A stretch of DNA of 64,000 nt from Clostridium sp. 1001271st1 H5 (GCF_005845215.1 NZ_SPHO01000010.1:186001-250000); one strand, 5' to 3'; shown: positions 16,840 through 26,211, counted from the first letter of the stretch. Notes: generated from the letters alone by a model not told the origin. Program-made: numbers and translations.

Positions 16840-17601
16840 CTAAATGCTCACTTTTTGAAGCGGTACCGTAAGCGCCTTCATGGGTGGCAGTATTTTTTCA
16901 TATTGTTTCATGTCTTCTGACATCATATTCCGGAAATGAATCCTGTCATCCTCCGCAAAGGGAAGGTGACAAAAAATAATTTTTTTCGTCCGTACAGACT
17001 GTGTAAAAACCCTGCGTCCCCTGGGAAGATGGAGAAAAAGCGGATTGGCAATAACAGCATCAAACTCCTGCGCACCTGTCATTCGCCCAAAAAACACGCT
17101 GTCATAATCTGAATCTCCCAGGATTAATACCTTTTTCCCATCAGCCTCAAGCACATAACACAGATGGCTGACTCTCTCATACTCGTTTCCTGCATGTCTT
17201 GATGGAAATGCAGTCAGGCTTCCCGTCTCCCACAGCCCTATGCTTTTGCACTGGCCCATTGGCAGCTCAATGGACTCTGTCCTGCATACGCCTGTCTCAA
17301 GCCTTGATAATACATCGTACTGTGTATCCTCCGGCATCACCAGCATCTCAGGTTCTGCTGCCTGCAGATACCGGTTTACCAGTCCCAAATCAAAATGGTC
17401 CTCATGGAAATGGGTAAATGCCATCCATCTGATTCCGTCAAAGGGAGGAACCCGCCTCATGATTTGCTCTCTGATATCAGGAGGCACCGGACTGAACATC
17501 CCGTTTTCCGTACAGTGCAGGCCGTCAAGCAGCAGTTTCCCGCCGCTGCACTCCACTAACAAACCTGCGTTGGCCACCAGAGTGATATGTATATCCCCCA
17601 T
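16840..17601 (-). CDS. Metallo-beta-lactamase-fold hydrolase
   Basis: This 253-residue protein carries the metal-binding THFHEDHFD (His64, His66, Asp68, His69), then PSRHAGNE, LGDSDYDS and a C-terminal FCHLPF segment. The overall pattern recalls UlaG/RNase Z-like small-molecule hydrolases more than true lactamases. UlaG opens a lactone; a lactone, cyclic amide or thioester could be the target here. It overlaps the small ABM-like gene by one base and sits inside the operon, so a catabolic step is likely. The substrate cannot be told from sequence. Confidence 0.82.
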   Translation of the reverse strand: MGDIHITLVANAGLLVECSGGKLLLDGLHCTENGMFSPVPPDIREQIMRRVPPFDGIRWMAFTHFHEDHFDLGLVNRYLQAAEPEMLVMPEDTQYDVLSRLETGVCRTESIELPMGQCKSIGLWETGSLTAFPSRHAGNEYERVSHLCYVLEADGKKVLILGDSDYDSVFFGRMTGAQEFDAVIANPLFLHLPRGRRVFTQSVRTKKIIFCHLPFAEDDRIHFRNMMSEDMKQYEKILPPMKALTVPLQKVSI

Positions 17602-17948
17602 CAGCCAAGACTGCGCAGCTGGTATCTGCAGTCTGTTTCATGGCCAGCCCTCACAAAGGTCATGTTTTCCGCCCCAAATACCCGGGCAATCTCGTCTTTT
17701 TTCCCGGACAGCCACTCCTGGTCAATGTTCCGGTATGAGCTGCAATCCTTCCAGAAATAAAGAGACGTCACACGGCCGGGATTGGTTTCGCTCACCCAAA
17801 TCTGCCACCCGGAAAAGCCCTCCAGCACAGCCAGCTCTTTTGCCATGATTTCATATTCTAATTCCACATACCGTTTTACCAGCTCAGGCTTTACTTGAAA
17901 TACCAGTTCTTCGATAAAAAGGCCTGGTTCATTTACTTTCAGTTCCAT
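17601..17948 (-). CDS. Small ABM-fold-like protein (TIGR03792-like)
   Basis: The product is 115 residues, with an N-terminal EELVFQVKPELVKRYVELEY segment, a central EGFSGWQIWVSE stretch and SLYFWKDCSSYRNIDQEWL. This order of strands and helices resembles the dimeric alpha-beta barrel of antibiotic-biosynthesis-monooxygenase-type proteins and the TIGR03792 family of unknown function. No metal or cofactor motif is visible. Members of this fold act as cofactor-free oxygenases, isomerases or heme-binding proteins. It is coupled to the metallo-hydrolase gene. Function unknown. Confidence 0.65.
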   Translation of the reverse strand: MELKVNEPGLFIEELVFQVKPELVKRYVELEYEIMAKELAVLEGFSGWQIWVSETNPGRVTSLYFWKDCSSYRNIDQEWLSGKKDEIARVFGAENMTFVRAGHETDCRYQLRSLG

Positions 17949-17969
17949 ATGTACGCCTCCTTTTCCTGA

Positions 17970-19376
17970 TTACCTGCTTTTTACCGGCGGCATATGAATG
18001 GCTTTTCCCAGAAGATTGGACACCGCCTCATCAAAGGCCTCGGAGAGGGTGGGATGCCCGTGCATAACATTGGCTGCCTCCTCCGCCGTAAACATTCCGT
18101 TCATTGCAATGGCTGCCTCTGCAATCAGGTCGCTTGCATTGGGGCCAATGATATGTACGCCTAACAGCCTGGATTTATCTTTTGAAGCAATCACCTTTAC
18201 CATCCCCTCGGCGTCGCCCATGGTAAGGGCTTTGCCGTTGCCGGAGAACTGGTATTTGCTGGTGATATAGTCGATTCCCTGCTCCTTTGCCTGTTCTTCC
18301 GACAGCCCGATGCTGGACACATCGGGAAACGTAAAGATGGAATTGGGAATCAGGCTGTAATCCACCTGGGTCTTCTCACCTGCCATGCGCTCAACTGCAG
18401 CCTTGCCTTCTTCCGATGCCACATGGGCCAGCATGACGCGTCCTGTCACATCCCCGATTGCATAGATTCCCGGCACATTGGTTTCATAGTTTTCATCCAC
18501 CTTGATTCCCTTGCGGTCATACCGCACACCGGCCCCATCCAGATTCAGGCCCTCTGCATCCATCTCACGACCGGTTGACACAAGCACCTGCCGGCAGGAA
18601 AGAACCTGCTTTTTGCCGCCTGCATCCACCTGCACAGACAGTCTGCCGCCCTTTTTCTCAATCTTCTCAACCTTGGAGCCTGTCATGATTGCGATACCGC
18701 GTTTTTCCAGCAGTCCCTTTAATCTGGTGGTGATTTCCACGTCCACATTGGGAATGATGTGGGGCATAAACTCTACCACAGTTACCTTGGCGCCAAAGGA
18801 CTGATAAATACCGGCAAACTCAATGCCAATCACTCCGCCGCCGATAATCACGATTTCCTCCGGAACCGTCTTCATATCCAGCGCTTCTTTGCTGGTAATG
18901 ACCCCCTCCAGGTCCATGCCCTCAATGGGAAGCCTGGATGATTTGGAACCGGATGCAATGAGAATCCGCTTTGTTTCCAGTTTCTTTACAGCGCCGTCCC
19001 TGCCTGTCACCTCCACCAGACCGGCTTTTATGATTTTAGCGCAGCCCTTCTCTATGGTGACCTTATTGGATTTCAGCAAAAATTCCACTCCGCCTGTCAG
19101 CGTCTTTACAATCTTGTTCTTGCGGGCCTGGACCTGTTCCATATCCAGCCTGTAGCCGTCAATCTCAATTCCGAACTCCCTGCTGCGGTCCATATAGCTG
19201 ACTACCTGGGCATTTTTGTATAGTGCTTTTGTGGGAATACAGCCATAATTCAGACAGGTTCCGCCGCATGCGTCCTTTTCCACAATCACAACCTTCATTC
19301 CCAGCTGCGCAGCCCTGATAGCGGCCACATATCCGCCCGGTCCTGCACCGATTACCACCAAATCCGTACCTGCCAT
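17970..19376 (-). CDS. lpdA: Dihydrolipoyl dehydrogenase (E3)
   Basis: This 468-residue flavoenzyme re-oxidises dihydrolipoyl groups of the E2 component and passes electrons to NAD. The FAD motif GAGPGGYVAAIRAAQLG opens the protein; the redox-active disulfide is Cys41/Cys46 in GGTCLNYGCIPTK; the NAD motif is IIGGGVIGIEFA; and the C-terminal HGHPTLSEAFDEAV carries the catalytic His-Glu pair. The ATG at 19374-19376 has GGGAGG just upstream. It lies two genes downstream of E2, which is unusual since E3 normally adjoins E2, but it is in the same operon. Confidence 0.95.
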   Translation of the reverse strand: MAGTDLVVIGAGPGGYVAAIRAAQLGMKVVIVEKDACGGTCLNYGCIPTKALYKNAQVVSYMDRSREFGIEIDGYRLDMEQVQARKNKIVKTLTGGVEFLLKSNKVTIEKGCAKIIKAGLVEVTGRDGAVKKLETKRILIASGSKSSRLPIEGMDLEGVITSKEALDMKTVPEEIVIIGGGVIGIEFAGIYQSFGAKVTVVEFMPHIIPNVDVEITTRLKGLLEKRGIAIMTGSKVEKIEKKGGRLSVQVDAGGKKQVLSCRQVLVSTGREMDAEGLNLDGAGVRYDRKGIKVDENYETNVPGIYAIGDVTGRVMLAHVASEEGKAAVERMAGEKTQVDYSLIPNSIFTFPDVSSIGLSEEQAKEQGIDYITSKYQFSGNGKALTMGDAEGMVKVIASKDKSRLLGVHIIGPNASDLIAEAAIAMNGMFTAEEAANVMHGHPTLSEAFDEAVSNLLGKAIHMPPVKSR

Positions 19377-19406
19377 AGTTCCTCCCATCTGACACTCACT
19401 CTATAA

Positions 19407-20414
19407 TTAGTACTTATACCCCGACAAATCTGTTTCATTTGTAACTCCGTAACGAATCTTCTGACGGGTAAATATAAAATTGCTTTCATGGATTCCCAGT
19501 GTCAGAAAATCTGCATGGGGATGGTCCATATATCCAAATTCCGTTGCATAGCCCGGTGTTTTTCCGCCCCCTGCAAACACCATGGAATAGTTGATAAAGT
19601 ATTCATCCAGCATTCCCTGCTGCAGTAAATGGGTGCAGTAGGAAGGCGCCTCGATACAGAGCTTCTCCAGCCCCCATTTCTTAAGGGCATACATGAGCAC
19701 CTTTGTATCCGGGTTCTCCCCCTCTCCCGTCACTATAACCGGGAACGTGGTAAAGTCTGTGTAAAGCTCACCCAAATCCGCATTATCCACATCCTCAATT
19801 GTCTTAAAGGGTCCAATCACCTGATGCTTCAGAGGGGAATTGGCCTTTATGTATTCACTGCCCTTTGGGGACGTGGCAATAACCAGTTTGTATTCCTCCT
19901 TTGGGTCCACATTGAAAATGTAATGGTCAAAGGGAATATCCGTGCCGTCCAGGGAAACAATCACACCGCAGGGCTGGTATTTCTTCCCCAGAACCTCACG
20001 CCGCTGCCTGGACAGGCGCTCCTCATATACATGACAGGTAATGCCCGGCTCACTGAGCAGTGTGCGGGCCCCTATGATGATTCCGTCCGCATAAGCCCGC
20101 AGCACGTTCAGCACCCAGAAATCCCCCAGTGAACCGTCCGGGTCAAGGAAATTATTCTTTGCTATAAGGGGCCCGGACGGATTATCCCCATATGCCATTT
20201 TTCCGTCTGAGGAAAGCACGATGGAAGAAAAGGTATAGGGCCGGTCTGCCGGCGCCTTCGGGAAATAGATATCCGTGTAATACTCAGCCACATCCGGCAT
20301 CACTGCTGTCTCAGCAGACTCTTTCTTTATCTGTTCCAGTATCCCGTCGCTTTTTTTGACGATTTGAATCTTCAAATTCTGTTTTGGTATTTCAAAGAAT
20401 ACTAATTCGTTCAT
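19407..20414 (-). CDS. RibD C-terminal/dihydrofolate-reductase-fold oxidoreductase
   Basis: The 335-residue protein contains a RibD_C (DHFR-fold) domain from about residue 60. SSIVLSSDGKMAYG is the characteristic first strand and substrate loop, IIGARTLLSEPGI follows the usual IxGxxT pattern, and FAGGGKTPG is near the C-terminal half. Known members reduce a ribosylaminopyrimidine in riboflavin synthesis, or pterins. The N-terminal extension of about 60 residues is atypical. It is not in a riboflavin operon; beside an Mch homolog and a molybdenum hydroxylase, a pterin or pyrimidine-like substrate is a reasonable inference. Confidence 0.78.
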   Translation of the reverse strand: MNELVFFEIPKQNLKIQIVKKSDGILEQIKKESAETAVMPDVAEYYTDIYFPKAPADRPYTFSSIVLSSDGKMAYGDNPSGPLIAKNNFLDPDGSLGDFWVLNVLRAYADGIIIGARTLLSEPGITCHVYEERLSRQRREVLGKKYQPCGVIVSLDGTDIPFDHYIFNVDPKEEYKLVIATSPKGSEYIKANSPLKHQVIGPFKTIEDVDNADLGELYTDFTTFPVIVTGEGENPDTKVLMYALKKWGLEKLCIEAPSYCTHLLQQGMLDEYFINYSMVFAGGGKTPGYATEFGYMDHPHADFLTLGIHESNFIFTRQKIRYGVTNETDLSGYKY

Positions 20415-20424
20415 TCATTTCCTC

Positions 20425-21825
20425 CTATAGCCCCAGATTTCCAATCTTTTTTCCCCACTGCGTGTTGCCCAGTCCCACTTCGGATATCAGCTTTTCAGCT
20501 GCCTTCTGCGTTGCGTACAATACTTTTTCTTCGTCAATCATGGTCATGTGTTTCTGCTCCATTACGAACACGCCGTCCACCATAACGGACTCAATATTTG
20601 CCTGGCTGGAAGAATATACAATTGCGCTGACCGGGTCATGGACCGGTATGGAACGGCCGTGGTATGGGTCGTAGATTACCAGGTCTGCCTTCATTCCGGG
20701 TGCGATTGCCCCCAAATCCCCTTCCCGCATAACCGCCTTCGCTCCTCCCAGGGTTGCCAGCTCCAGCACCTTGGATGCAGGCATTGCGGCTGCATCTTTT
20801 AAGTGCACCTTCTGGAGCAGGGCGGTTGTCTTCAGTACCTCCATCATGTCCTGGGTATCGTTGCTGGCTGAGCCATCGCAGGCAAGGCTGACCGTCAGTC
20901 CCTCCTTCACCATCCTCTCAACCGGCGCAACGCCGGAGGCAAGAATCATATTGGATACCGGATTGTGGCTGACCTTTACATCGTACTGTTTAAAGATGTC
21001 AAAGTCTTCCTCTTCCATGCAGACACAGTGTACCGCTATAAAATCAGGTCCGATGAATCCAAGACGCTCCAGATGGGGTATGGTTCTTCCTCCCCTTACT
21101 TCCTTGCAGTATTTATCATCATCCTCTGATTCCAGCACATGCATGGTAAGAGGTATATGCATCTCATTGGCCATTTTGCGCATCTCACGGTAGCCGTCAT
21201 CCGTATTATCCCAGATAATGCCCGGAGCCAGGGCAACGCTCATCCTGGAGTGTCCCTGATACTTCCTGTACAGGCGTTTCACATCATCAAACATATCCTG
21301 TTCCGTGTCATGATGGGCCACCTTAAATTCCGGCGGAAAGTTTGCGGTATTGGTGAAGCCCCTGCCGTATATGCCGCGTATTCCTATATCCTCCATGGCC
21401 TGTGTCACATAATCGCTGAGTCCGGGGCTGGTATGGCAGTACATATAATCCAATATGGTGGTGGTGCCGGACTGAATGGCCTCCATGCATCCTGTGAGGG
21501 CGGCGTAATAACACATTTCCCCGTCGAACCGGTGCAGGGCCGTGCGCACGGAGCTGTCCAGCCAGTCAAATAAAAGTTTATCCCTGCCCAGGCCCTTTAG
21601 CATGGTCTGGAACAGATGGGAATGGGTGCTTATCATGCCCGGAAATACAAACTTCCCTTTTGCATCTACCACCCTGGAGGCTTCGTAACCGGATGCCAGC
21701 TCCCCGCCTCCAACTGCTGTAATCTTATCTTTATCAATCACAATGCAACCATTGCTGATGATAGTCCTGTCATTGTCCATTGTTATGATATACGCATTCT
21801 TAATCATAACATCTGCTTTTTTCAT
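20425..21825 (-). CDS. Amidohydrolase/aminohydrolase (deaminase-type, TrzN/SsnA-like)
   Basis: The product, 466 residues, is an amidohydrolase-superfamily enzyme of the aromatic-amine deaminase group (guanine, 8-oxoguanine, S-adenosylhomocysteine or triazine deaminases). The metal ligands are His68 and His70 in THSH; other family segments are LTMHVLES, AVHCVCMEEED, SHNPVSNMILASG and DGSASNDTQDMM. A C-terminal composite beta domain ends with PGMKADLVIYDPYHG. The likely reaction is hydrolytic removal of an amino group from a ring, or ring amide cleavage. The ATG at 21823-21825 follows AGGAGG. Confidence 0.88.
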   Translation of the reverse strand: MKKADVMIKNAYIITMDNDRTIISNGCIVIDKDKITAVGGGELASGYEASRVVDAKGKFVFPGMISTHSHLFQTMLKGLGRDKLLFDWLDSSVRTALHRFDGEMCYYAALTGCMEAIQSGTTTILDYMYCHTSPGLSDYVTQAMEDIGIRGIYGRGFTNTANFPPEFKVAHHDTEQDMFDDVKRLYRKYQGHSRMSVALAPGIIWDNTDDGYREMRKMANEMHIPLTMHVLESEDDDKYCKEVRGGRTIPHLERLGFIGPDFIAVHCVCMEEEDFDIFKQYDVKVSHNPVSNMILASGVAPVERMVKEGLTVSLACDGSASNDTQDMMEVLKTTALLQKVHLKDAAAMPASKVLELATLGGAKAVMREGDLGAIAPGMKADLVIYDPYHGRSIPVHDPVSAIVYSSSQANIESVMVDGVFVMEQKHMTMIDEEKVLYATQKAAEKLISEVGLGNTQWGKKIGNLGL

Positions 21826-21878
21826 ATGGCTTTCCTCCTGTTGGCGCACAGACGGCGGGATGAATGTTCAACGGTTTC

Positions 21879-23213
21879 CTATACCCACTTAAAATCCTGC
21901 AGGCTGGCAGTCACTTCCTTTAAGAATCTTGCTGCCGGCGCTCCGTTGACAATACGGTGGTCATGGGTAAGGCTGAAGTTCATAACGGATGCGGGATAGA
22001 ATCCTCCGTCCTTCACCATCAGCTTCTCAATAATGGTTCCAACGCCTAAGATGGCTGATTCCGGAACATTTAACACCGGTGTAAAATAGGTGATTCCAAA
22101 CATGCCCAGGTTGGTAATGGTAATGGTTGCCCCGCCCAGCTGGTCTGATGTCAGTTTATTATTCTTTGCCCGCTCTGTAAGGTCTGATAATTCCAGACAG
22201 ATTGTGCGCAGGTCCTTCATATTTGCATCGCGAATCACAGGCACAATCAGTCCGCCCGGAATATCTACGGCAACGCCGATGTGGATGCGGCTGCTGATTT
22301 TGATATGGTTCTCATCCGCCATAGTGCTTCTCAGGGCCTTATGGTTCTCCAACGCCATGGCAACTGCTTTTATCAGCATTGCCGTATAGCTTAATTTAAC
22401 GCCTGCATTGGTATATTTTCCCTTTAACTGTTTGTATACCTTAACCAGCTCCGTTATCTCCGCCTCTGTCGCTATGGTGGCCTGGGCGGTTGTCAGCAGA
22501 CTGTTCTGCATTGCTTTTGCAATGGTAGTCTCCATGGAGCTCATCTTGACAATGACATCCTCGCCTTCACATGGCCGCGTGTCATAGGTTGCCTTTGGAG
22601 CAGCAATCCGGGCGGCTGCGGCGGCTGCGGGTGCAGCAGATGCGGCTGCAGCTACACCTGCATCAGATACGGCTGCGGATGAAGCTGCGGCTGCAGATGA
22701 ACCGGCCGGGGCAGCACCTGCCAGGTCCTTCCTGGGAATTCCATGCTTCTTCAAATCAGAAATCGTGATTGCCCCCAGCAGTCCGGTTCCCTCGATATGT
22801 GAATATTCCAGTCCCTGTTCCTCCGCTACCTTTTTAGCCCTGGGCGTGATTTTAATGTCGGCCGCATTGGCCTTCGCCGGAGCCGGGGCTGTCTCAGCCG
22901 CCTGCTCCCCGCTGTCAGCGGATGCCCCGCTATCTCCCTGGCCCCCTTCACACTCTGCCGATATATCCTCGTCAGCCGTGTCGGCCAGAATCGCAATGGT
23001 TTCGCCGCAGGCAGCCTCCTCCCCTTCCGGCAGCAAAATCCTGCGGAGGATTCCGTCTTTGGGCGACTCGCATGTATTGGTAATTTTATCTGTTGTTATC
23101 TCTGCCAGTGCGCTTCCTTTTGTAACGGAAGCTCCTTCTTCCACCAGCCAGGAACCAAGGACTCCTGTTTCCATGGACAAACCGAACTTAGGCATAATTA
23201 CTTTTGTAACCAT
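21879..23213 (-). CDS. Dihydrolipoamide acyltransferase (E2)
   Basis: This 444-residue E2 has one lipoyl domain (about 1-77, lipoyl Lys in EITTDKITN), an acidic/Ala linker, a peripheral-subunit-binding domain (about 113-150, ITPRAKKVAEEQGLEYSHI), a very Ala-rich linker, and the acyltransferase core from about 215. The catalytic motif near the C-terminus reads HDHRIVNGAPAARF, with Asn where most E2 proteins have Asp (HRxxDG). E2 carries the acyl group from E1 to CoA. It sits directly after E1 beta. Substrate could be a 2-oxo acid or an acetoin-like diketone. Confidence 0.92.
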   Translation of the reverse strand: MVTKVIMPKFGLSMETGVLGSWLVEEGASVTKGSALAEITTDKITNTCESPKDGILRRILLPEGEEAACGETIAILADTADEDISAECEGGQGDSGASADSGEQAAETAPAPAKANAADIKITPRAKKVAEEQGLEYSHIEGTGLLGAITISDLKKHGIPRKDLAGAAPAGSSAAAASSAAVSDAGVAAAASAAPAAAAAARIAAPKATYDTRPCEGEDVIVKMSSMETTIAKAMQNSLLTTAQATIATEAEITELVKVYKQLKGKYTNAGVKLSYTAMLIKAVAMALENHKALRSTMADENHIKISSRIHIGVAVDIPGGLIVPVIRDANMKDLRTICLELSDLTERAKNNKLTSDQLGGATITITNLGMFGITYFTPVLNVPESAILGVGTIIEKLMVKDGGFYPASVMNFSLTHDHRIVNGAPAARFLKEVTASLQDFKWV

Positions 23214-23247
23214 ATGTATTCCCTCTCAATCTCCGCTCACGGCATTT

Positions 23248-24225
23248 TTAATATTCCATCAATTCCCTGCATGTTTTTACCAGGTCATCCAGCTGCGGCA
23301 ATACGTAATCCTCCAGCACAGGTGCATATGGCACCGGGGAATCCAGGGATGTGACACGCTTAATCGGCGCGCTTAAATACTCAAATACATCCTCGCTTAT
23401 CATTGCAGAGAACTCCGCTCCCCAGCCACCGCATTTGGGGCCTTCCTGGGCCAGAATGATACGGCCTGTTTTTGCCACTGATTTCTGAATCGTATCCTTG
23501 TCGTACGGATAAATGGTTCTCGGGTCTATGATTTCCACGCTAACCCCTTCCTTTGCCATGATGTCAGCCGCCTTGTGGGCCTTGTCAAGCATAATCTGGG
23601 TTGCAACGATTGTGATGTCGCTTCCCTCTCTCTCCACCTCAGCCTCATACAGCGGAATCTCATACATATCCACCGGCACTTCGCCCTTCACATTATAAAG
23701 GGTTTTGTGCTCTAAAAACAGTACCGGGTTGTCGCTTTTAATTGCGGAAATCAGCATTCCCTTTGCCTCGTAAGGAGTGGTGGGGCATACAACCACCAGT
23801 CCGGGGGTGTTCATGAACCAGGATTCCACACATGCAGAGTGATGGTAAGCACACCGGATTCCTCCGCCCTGTACGGCACGCACTGTTATACCGCAGTGTG
23901 CCTTTCCCTGATACATGAAATTTAATTTGGCTGCATTATTTGTCAGCTGGTCAAAACAAACGCCCAGGAAATCGGCAAACATAATTTCCGGTACCGGTTT
24001 TAACCCGCATACAGCTGCTCCGCAGGACAATCCCAGGATTGCCGACTCGGACAATGCCGTATCCTTGATACGGTTGGGCCACTTTTCCCAGATTCCCTTT
24101 GTGATTCCGAAATCTCCGCCCATCTTTGCCACATCTTCGCCTAATATGAATACTCTTTCATCTGCGCCCATCATCTGGTGCAGCGCCTCATTGATTGCCA
24201 TTCCATAAGAAAGTTTTCTGCCCAT
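23248..24225 (-). CDS. 2-oxo acid/acetoin dehydrogenase E1 component, beta subunit
   Basis: The 325-residue subunit starts MGRKLSYGMAINEALHQMM and shows the transketolase-type pyrimidine domain with FILGEDVAKMGGDFGITKG, followed by the C-terminal domain with IDPRTIYPYDKDTI. RCAYHHSACVESWFMN contains the conserved His pair region of this family. It pairs with the alpha subunit to bind thiamine diphosphate. The ATG overlaps the E1 alpha stop (TAATG), so translation is coupled. Relatives are AcoB and PdhB; sequence style alone does not settle which substrate is used. Confidence 0.93.
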   Translation of the reverse strand: MGRKLSYGMAINEALHQMMGADERVFILGEDVAKMGGDFGITKGIWEKWPNRIKDTALSESAILGLSCGAAVCGLKPVPEIMFADFLGVCFDQLTNNAAKLNFMYQGKAHCGITVRAVQGGGIRCAYHHSACVESWFMNTPGLVVVCPTTPYEAKGMLISAIKSDNPVLFLEHKTLYNVKGEVPVDMYEIPLYEAEVEREGSDITIVATQIMLDKAHKAADIMAKEGVSVEIIDPRTIYPYDKDTIQKSVAKTGRIILAQEGPKCGGWGAEFSAMISEDVFEYLSAPIKRVTSLDSPVPYAPVLEDYVLPQLDDLVKTCRELMEY

Positions 24226-25208
24226 TATCTTAATTCCACCTCTCTATCAGCATATGTATATGTTGTTGCAGTCTCAATTCCCGGATACCCGCTCTCCAGG
24301 GAGAATTTGAGCATTTCCTGTACGTGTTTTTCTTCTTCCTCTTCAATTGCCTGAATCACGGCCGTATCAACCTGCTCCCTCTCAAGGAGAATTGCTTTTG
24401 TCAGTTTCAGCGGGTCTCTGTCATTCACCCAGTAAGATACCTCGTCCTCGGGGCGGTATGCTGCGGGGTCGCCTGCAAAATGTCCCTGCCAGCGGTATGT
24501 CATGAACTCCAGCACAGTGGGTCCTTCGCCCTTTCTTGCACGGTTCGCGGCTTCTTCCACTGCTTCGATGACAGCCTCAATGTCGTTTCCGTCCAGGCGG
24601 TAGCTTGGAACCTCGTATCCCTCGCCCCATGTCTTTAACTCCTTCTGGGGATGGGCTTCCTCGTAGCGCGTGGATATGGCGTATCCGTTGTTTACCAGAC
24701 AATAAATGATGGGAAGCTTCCAGGTGGCTGCCATGTTCATGCTCTCATGGCAGGTTCCCTCGCCCAATGTTCCGTCCCCAAGAAATACTGCGGTCACATC
24801 ATCTGTCCCGTTATACACAGATGCAAAGGCGGTTCCCAGACAGGTTACCATGGTGGAACCCTGGATTCCGTTAAATCCCATGTTCCTGCACTCCAGGTCA
24901 TTGACATGCATGGAGCCGCCCCGTCCATGGTTGATTCCTGTCTCTTTTGCAAATATCTCAGCCATTACCAGTTTCGGGTCTGTTCCGCAAAGGGCAATGG
25001 CCCCATGGCCCCTGTGGTCCGGAAATTTATAATCTGTTTTCTTCAGGGCATCCACCACGCCTGCCTGGCACGCCTCCTGGCCAATGGACAGATGTACGAA
25101 TCCGGGAATCGTTCCGTTTGCAGCATACTCCTCAATCACCTCTTCAAACCTGCGAATCATTACCATGTCCCGGTATACCTTCAGAAGTCGTTCTTTACTT
25201 AGTGCCAT
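24225..25208 (-). CDS. 2-oxo acid/acetoin dehydrogenase E1 component, alpha subunit
   Basis: This 327-residue subunit carries the thiamine diphosphate motif GDGTLGEGTCHESMNMAATW through NNGYAIST, and the HRGHGAIALCG and GRGGSMH segments typical of AcoA/PdhA. It decarboxylates or cleaves the substrate and hands the acyl group to lipoyl-E2. AGGAGGAAATGAA precedes the ATG. The short length without long extensions fits the acetoin dehydrogenase and small PDH group. Its genes sit beside a dedicated lipoate ligase. Confidence 0.94.
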   Translation of the reverse strand: MALSKERLLKVYRDMVMIRRFEEVIEEYAANGTIPGFVHLSIGQEACQAGVVDALKKTDYKFPDHRGHGAIALCGTDPKLVMAEIFAKETGINHGRGGSMHVNDLECRNMGFNGIQGSTMVTCLGTAFASVYNGTDDVTAVFLGDGTLGEGTCHESMNMAATWKLPIIYCLVNNGYAISTRYEEAHPQKELKTWGEGYEVPSYRLDGNDIEAVIEAVEEAANRARKGEGPTVLEFMTYRWQGHFAGDPAAYRPEDEVSYWVNDRDPLKLTKAILLEREQVDTAVIQAIEEEEEKHVQEMLKFSLESGYPGIETATTYTYADREVELR

Positions 25209-25251
25209 TTCATTTCCTCCTAATAATCTTCTTCGCCATAGCGTATTTATA

Positions 25252-26211
25252 TTAATTTAAAAATGACTGTTCCAATACCTTGTAATTAATCTCTCCCCCG
25301 CAGAATGCCTTTCCCGTATTAATATTGTGAATCTGCACTCTTCCCAGGGAATGGACATCATGGTCAACATAGAAGAAATCCCTTCCGGCTTTTTCAAACA
25401 CATCCTCAAATAACTGACCGTAGCAGGGCGACGAGGTCTTTCCCACCAGCCCGGGAATCACCTTTTCAATGTCCTCGTCCGATGCGTCCACCCAGATTTC
25501 CACGCTGCTGCCGTAGATAAGGGCATCGTTAATCCGGCCCATGGACTTCATTTCATCTTTTACAATGGGGGCAATGGGGGCTGTTCCCCGAATCATTACA
25601 ATCTGTCCCGCATTAAATCCCTTTTCAAACATTTTGTGGCAGGTCTGTTCCAGCATCCGGCCCGACACCTGGATGGATGCAACCACACAGGTACTGTCGG
25701 AAATAAGGATATAGGTGTCCTCCGGCTTTACATGGCAGGCGTTCGCCACCTCCAGGGCCATCTGGTCCGTGGGATACTTCACATCCTGGAGGCACAGCAC
25801 CGCCTCGTTATTTTCTTCCTTGTAGTCCGTCATCTCAAAATACCAGTCCGAGTCCACATGGGCAATTGCCCTGGCAGGTCCGGAACCAATGGTGGCAAAC
25901 TCCCCGTCCCCCAGTTTCCATCCCGCTATCTGGGAGGCCATACAGGCAATCAGAGGCTTGTTGACCAGCACCTCAACCGAAGCAAAGGTATAATCCTCAT
26001 TCAGCCTGAATTCCCCAAGGGTAACTGTGCTCATGTCTCCCATGGATGCCCTTGTGAACAGTACCCCTGCTTTCCAGCTTCCCTCACAGTTAATTCCCAT
26101 GTCAATGAGCGTTGCCCCGCAGTTCATTTTTATGACCTTGCATCCAAGGGCGTCTGCATCCTCCATGATTTCACGTACGACTTTCATTGCTTTTGCATTA
26201 ATGTTCAGCAT
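25252..26211 (-). CDS. Methenyl-tetrahydromethanopterin cyclohydrolase (Mch) homolog
   Basis: The 319-residue protein is similar along its whole length to archaeal Mch (PF02289), which reversibly hydrolyses N5,N10-methenyl-tetrahydromethanopterin to the N5-formyl form. Shared landmarks in order are the MLNINAKAMKVVREIMEDA start, GATLIDMGIN, ATIGSGPARA, IRGTAPIAPI, MGRINDALIYG and the C-terminal GGEINYKVLEQSF. The length equals the archaeal enzymes. No Fae, Ftr, Fmd/Fwd, MtdA/MtdB or methanopterin biosynthesis genes are visible. It lies between an SDR and E1 alpha in a catabolic-looking operon. A ring-opening or ring-closing step on a pterin- or purine-like compound is inferred. GGAGGAGC precedes the ATG. 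Confidence 0.88.
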   Translation of the reverse strand: MLNINAKAMKVVREIMEDADALGCKVIKMNCGATLIDMGINCEGSWKAGVLFTRASMGDMSTVTLGEFRLNEDYTFASVEVLVNKPLIACMASQIAGWKLGDGEFATIGSGPARAIAHVDSDWYFEMTDYKEENNEAVLCLQDVKYPTDQMALEVANACHVKPEDTYILISDSTCVVASIQVSGRMLEQTCHKMFEKGFNAGQIVMIRGTAPIAPIVKDEMKSMGRINDALIYGSSVEIWVDASDEDIEKVIPGLVGKTSSPCYGQLFEDVFEKAGRDFFYVDHDVHSLGRVQIHNINTGKAFCGGEINYKVLEQSFLN

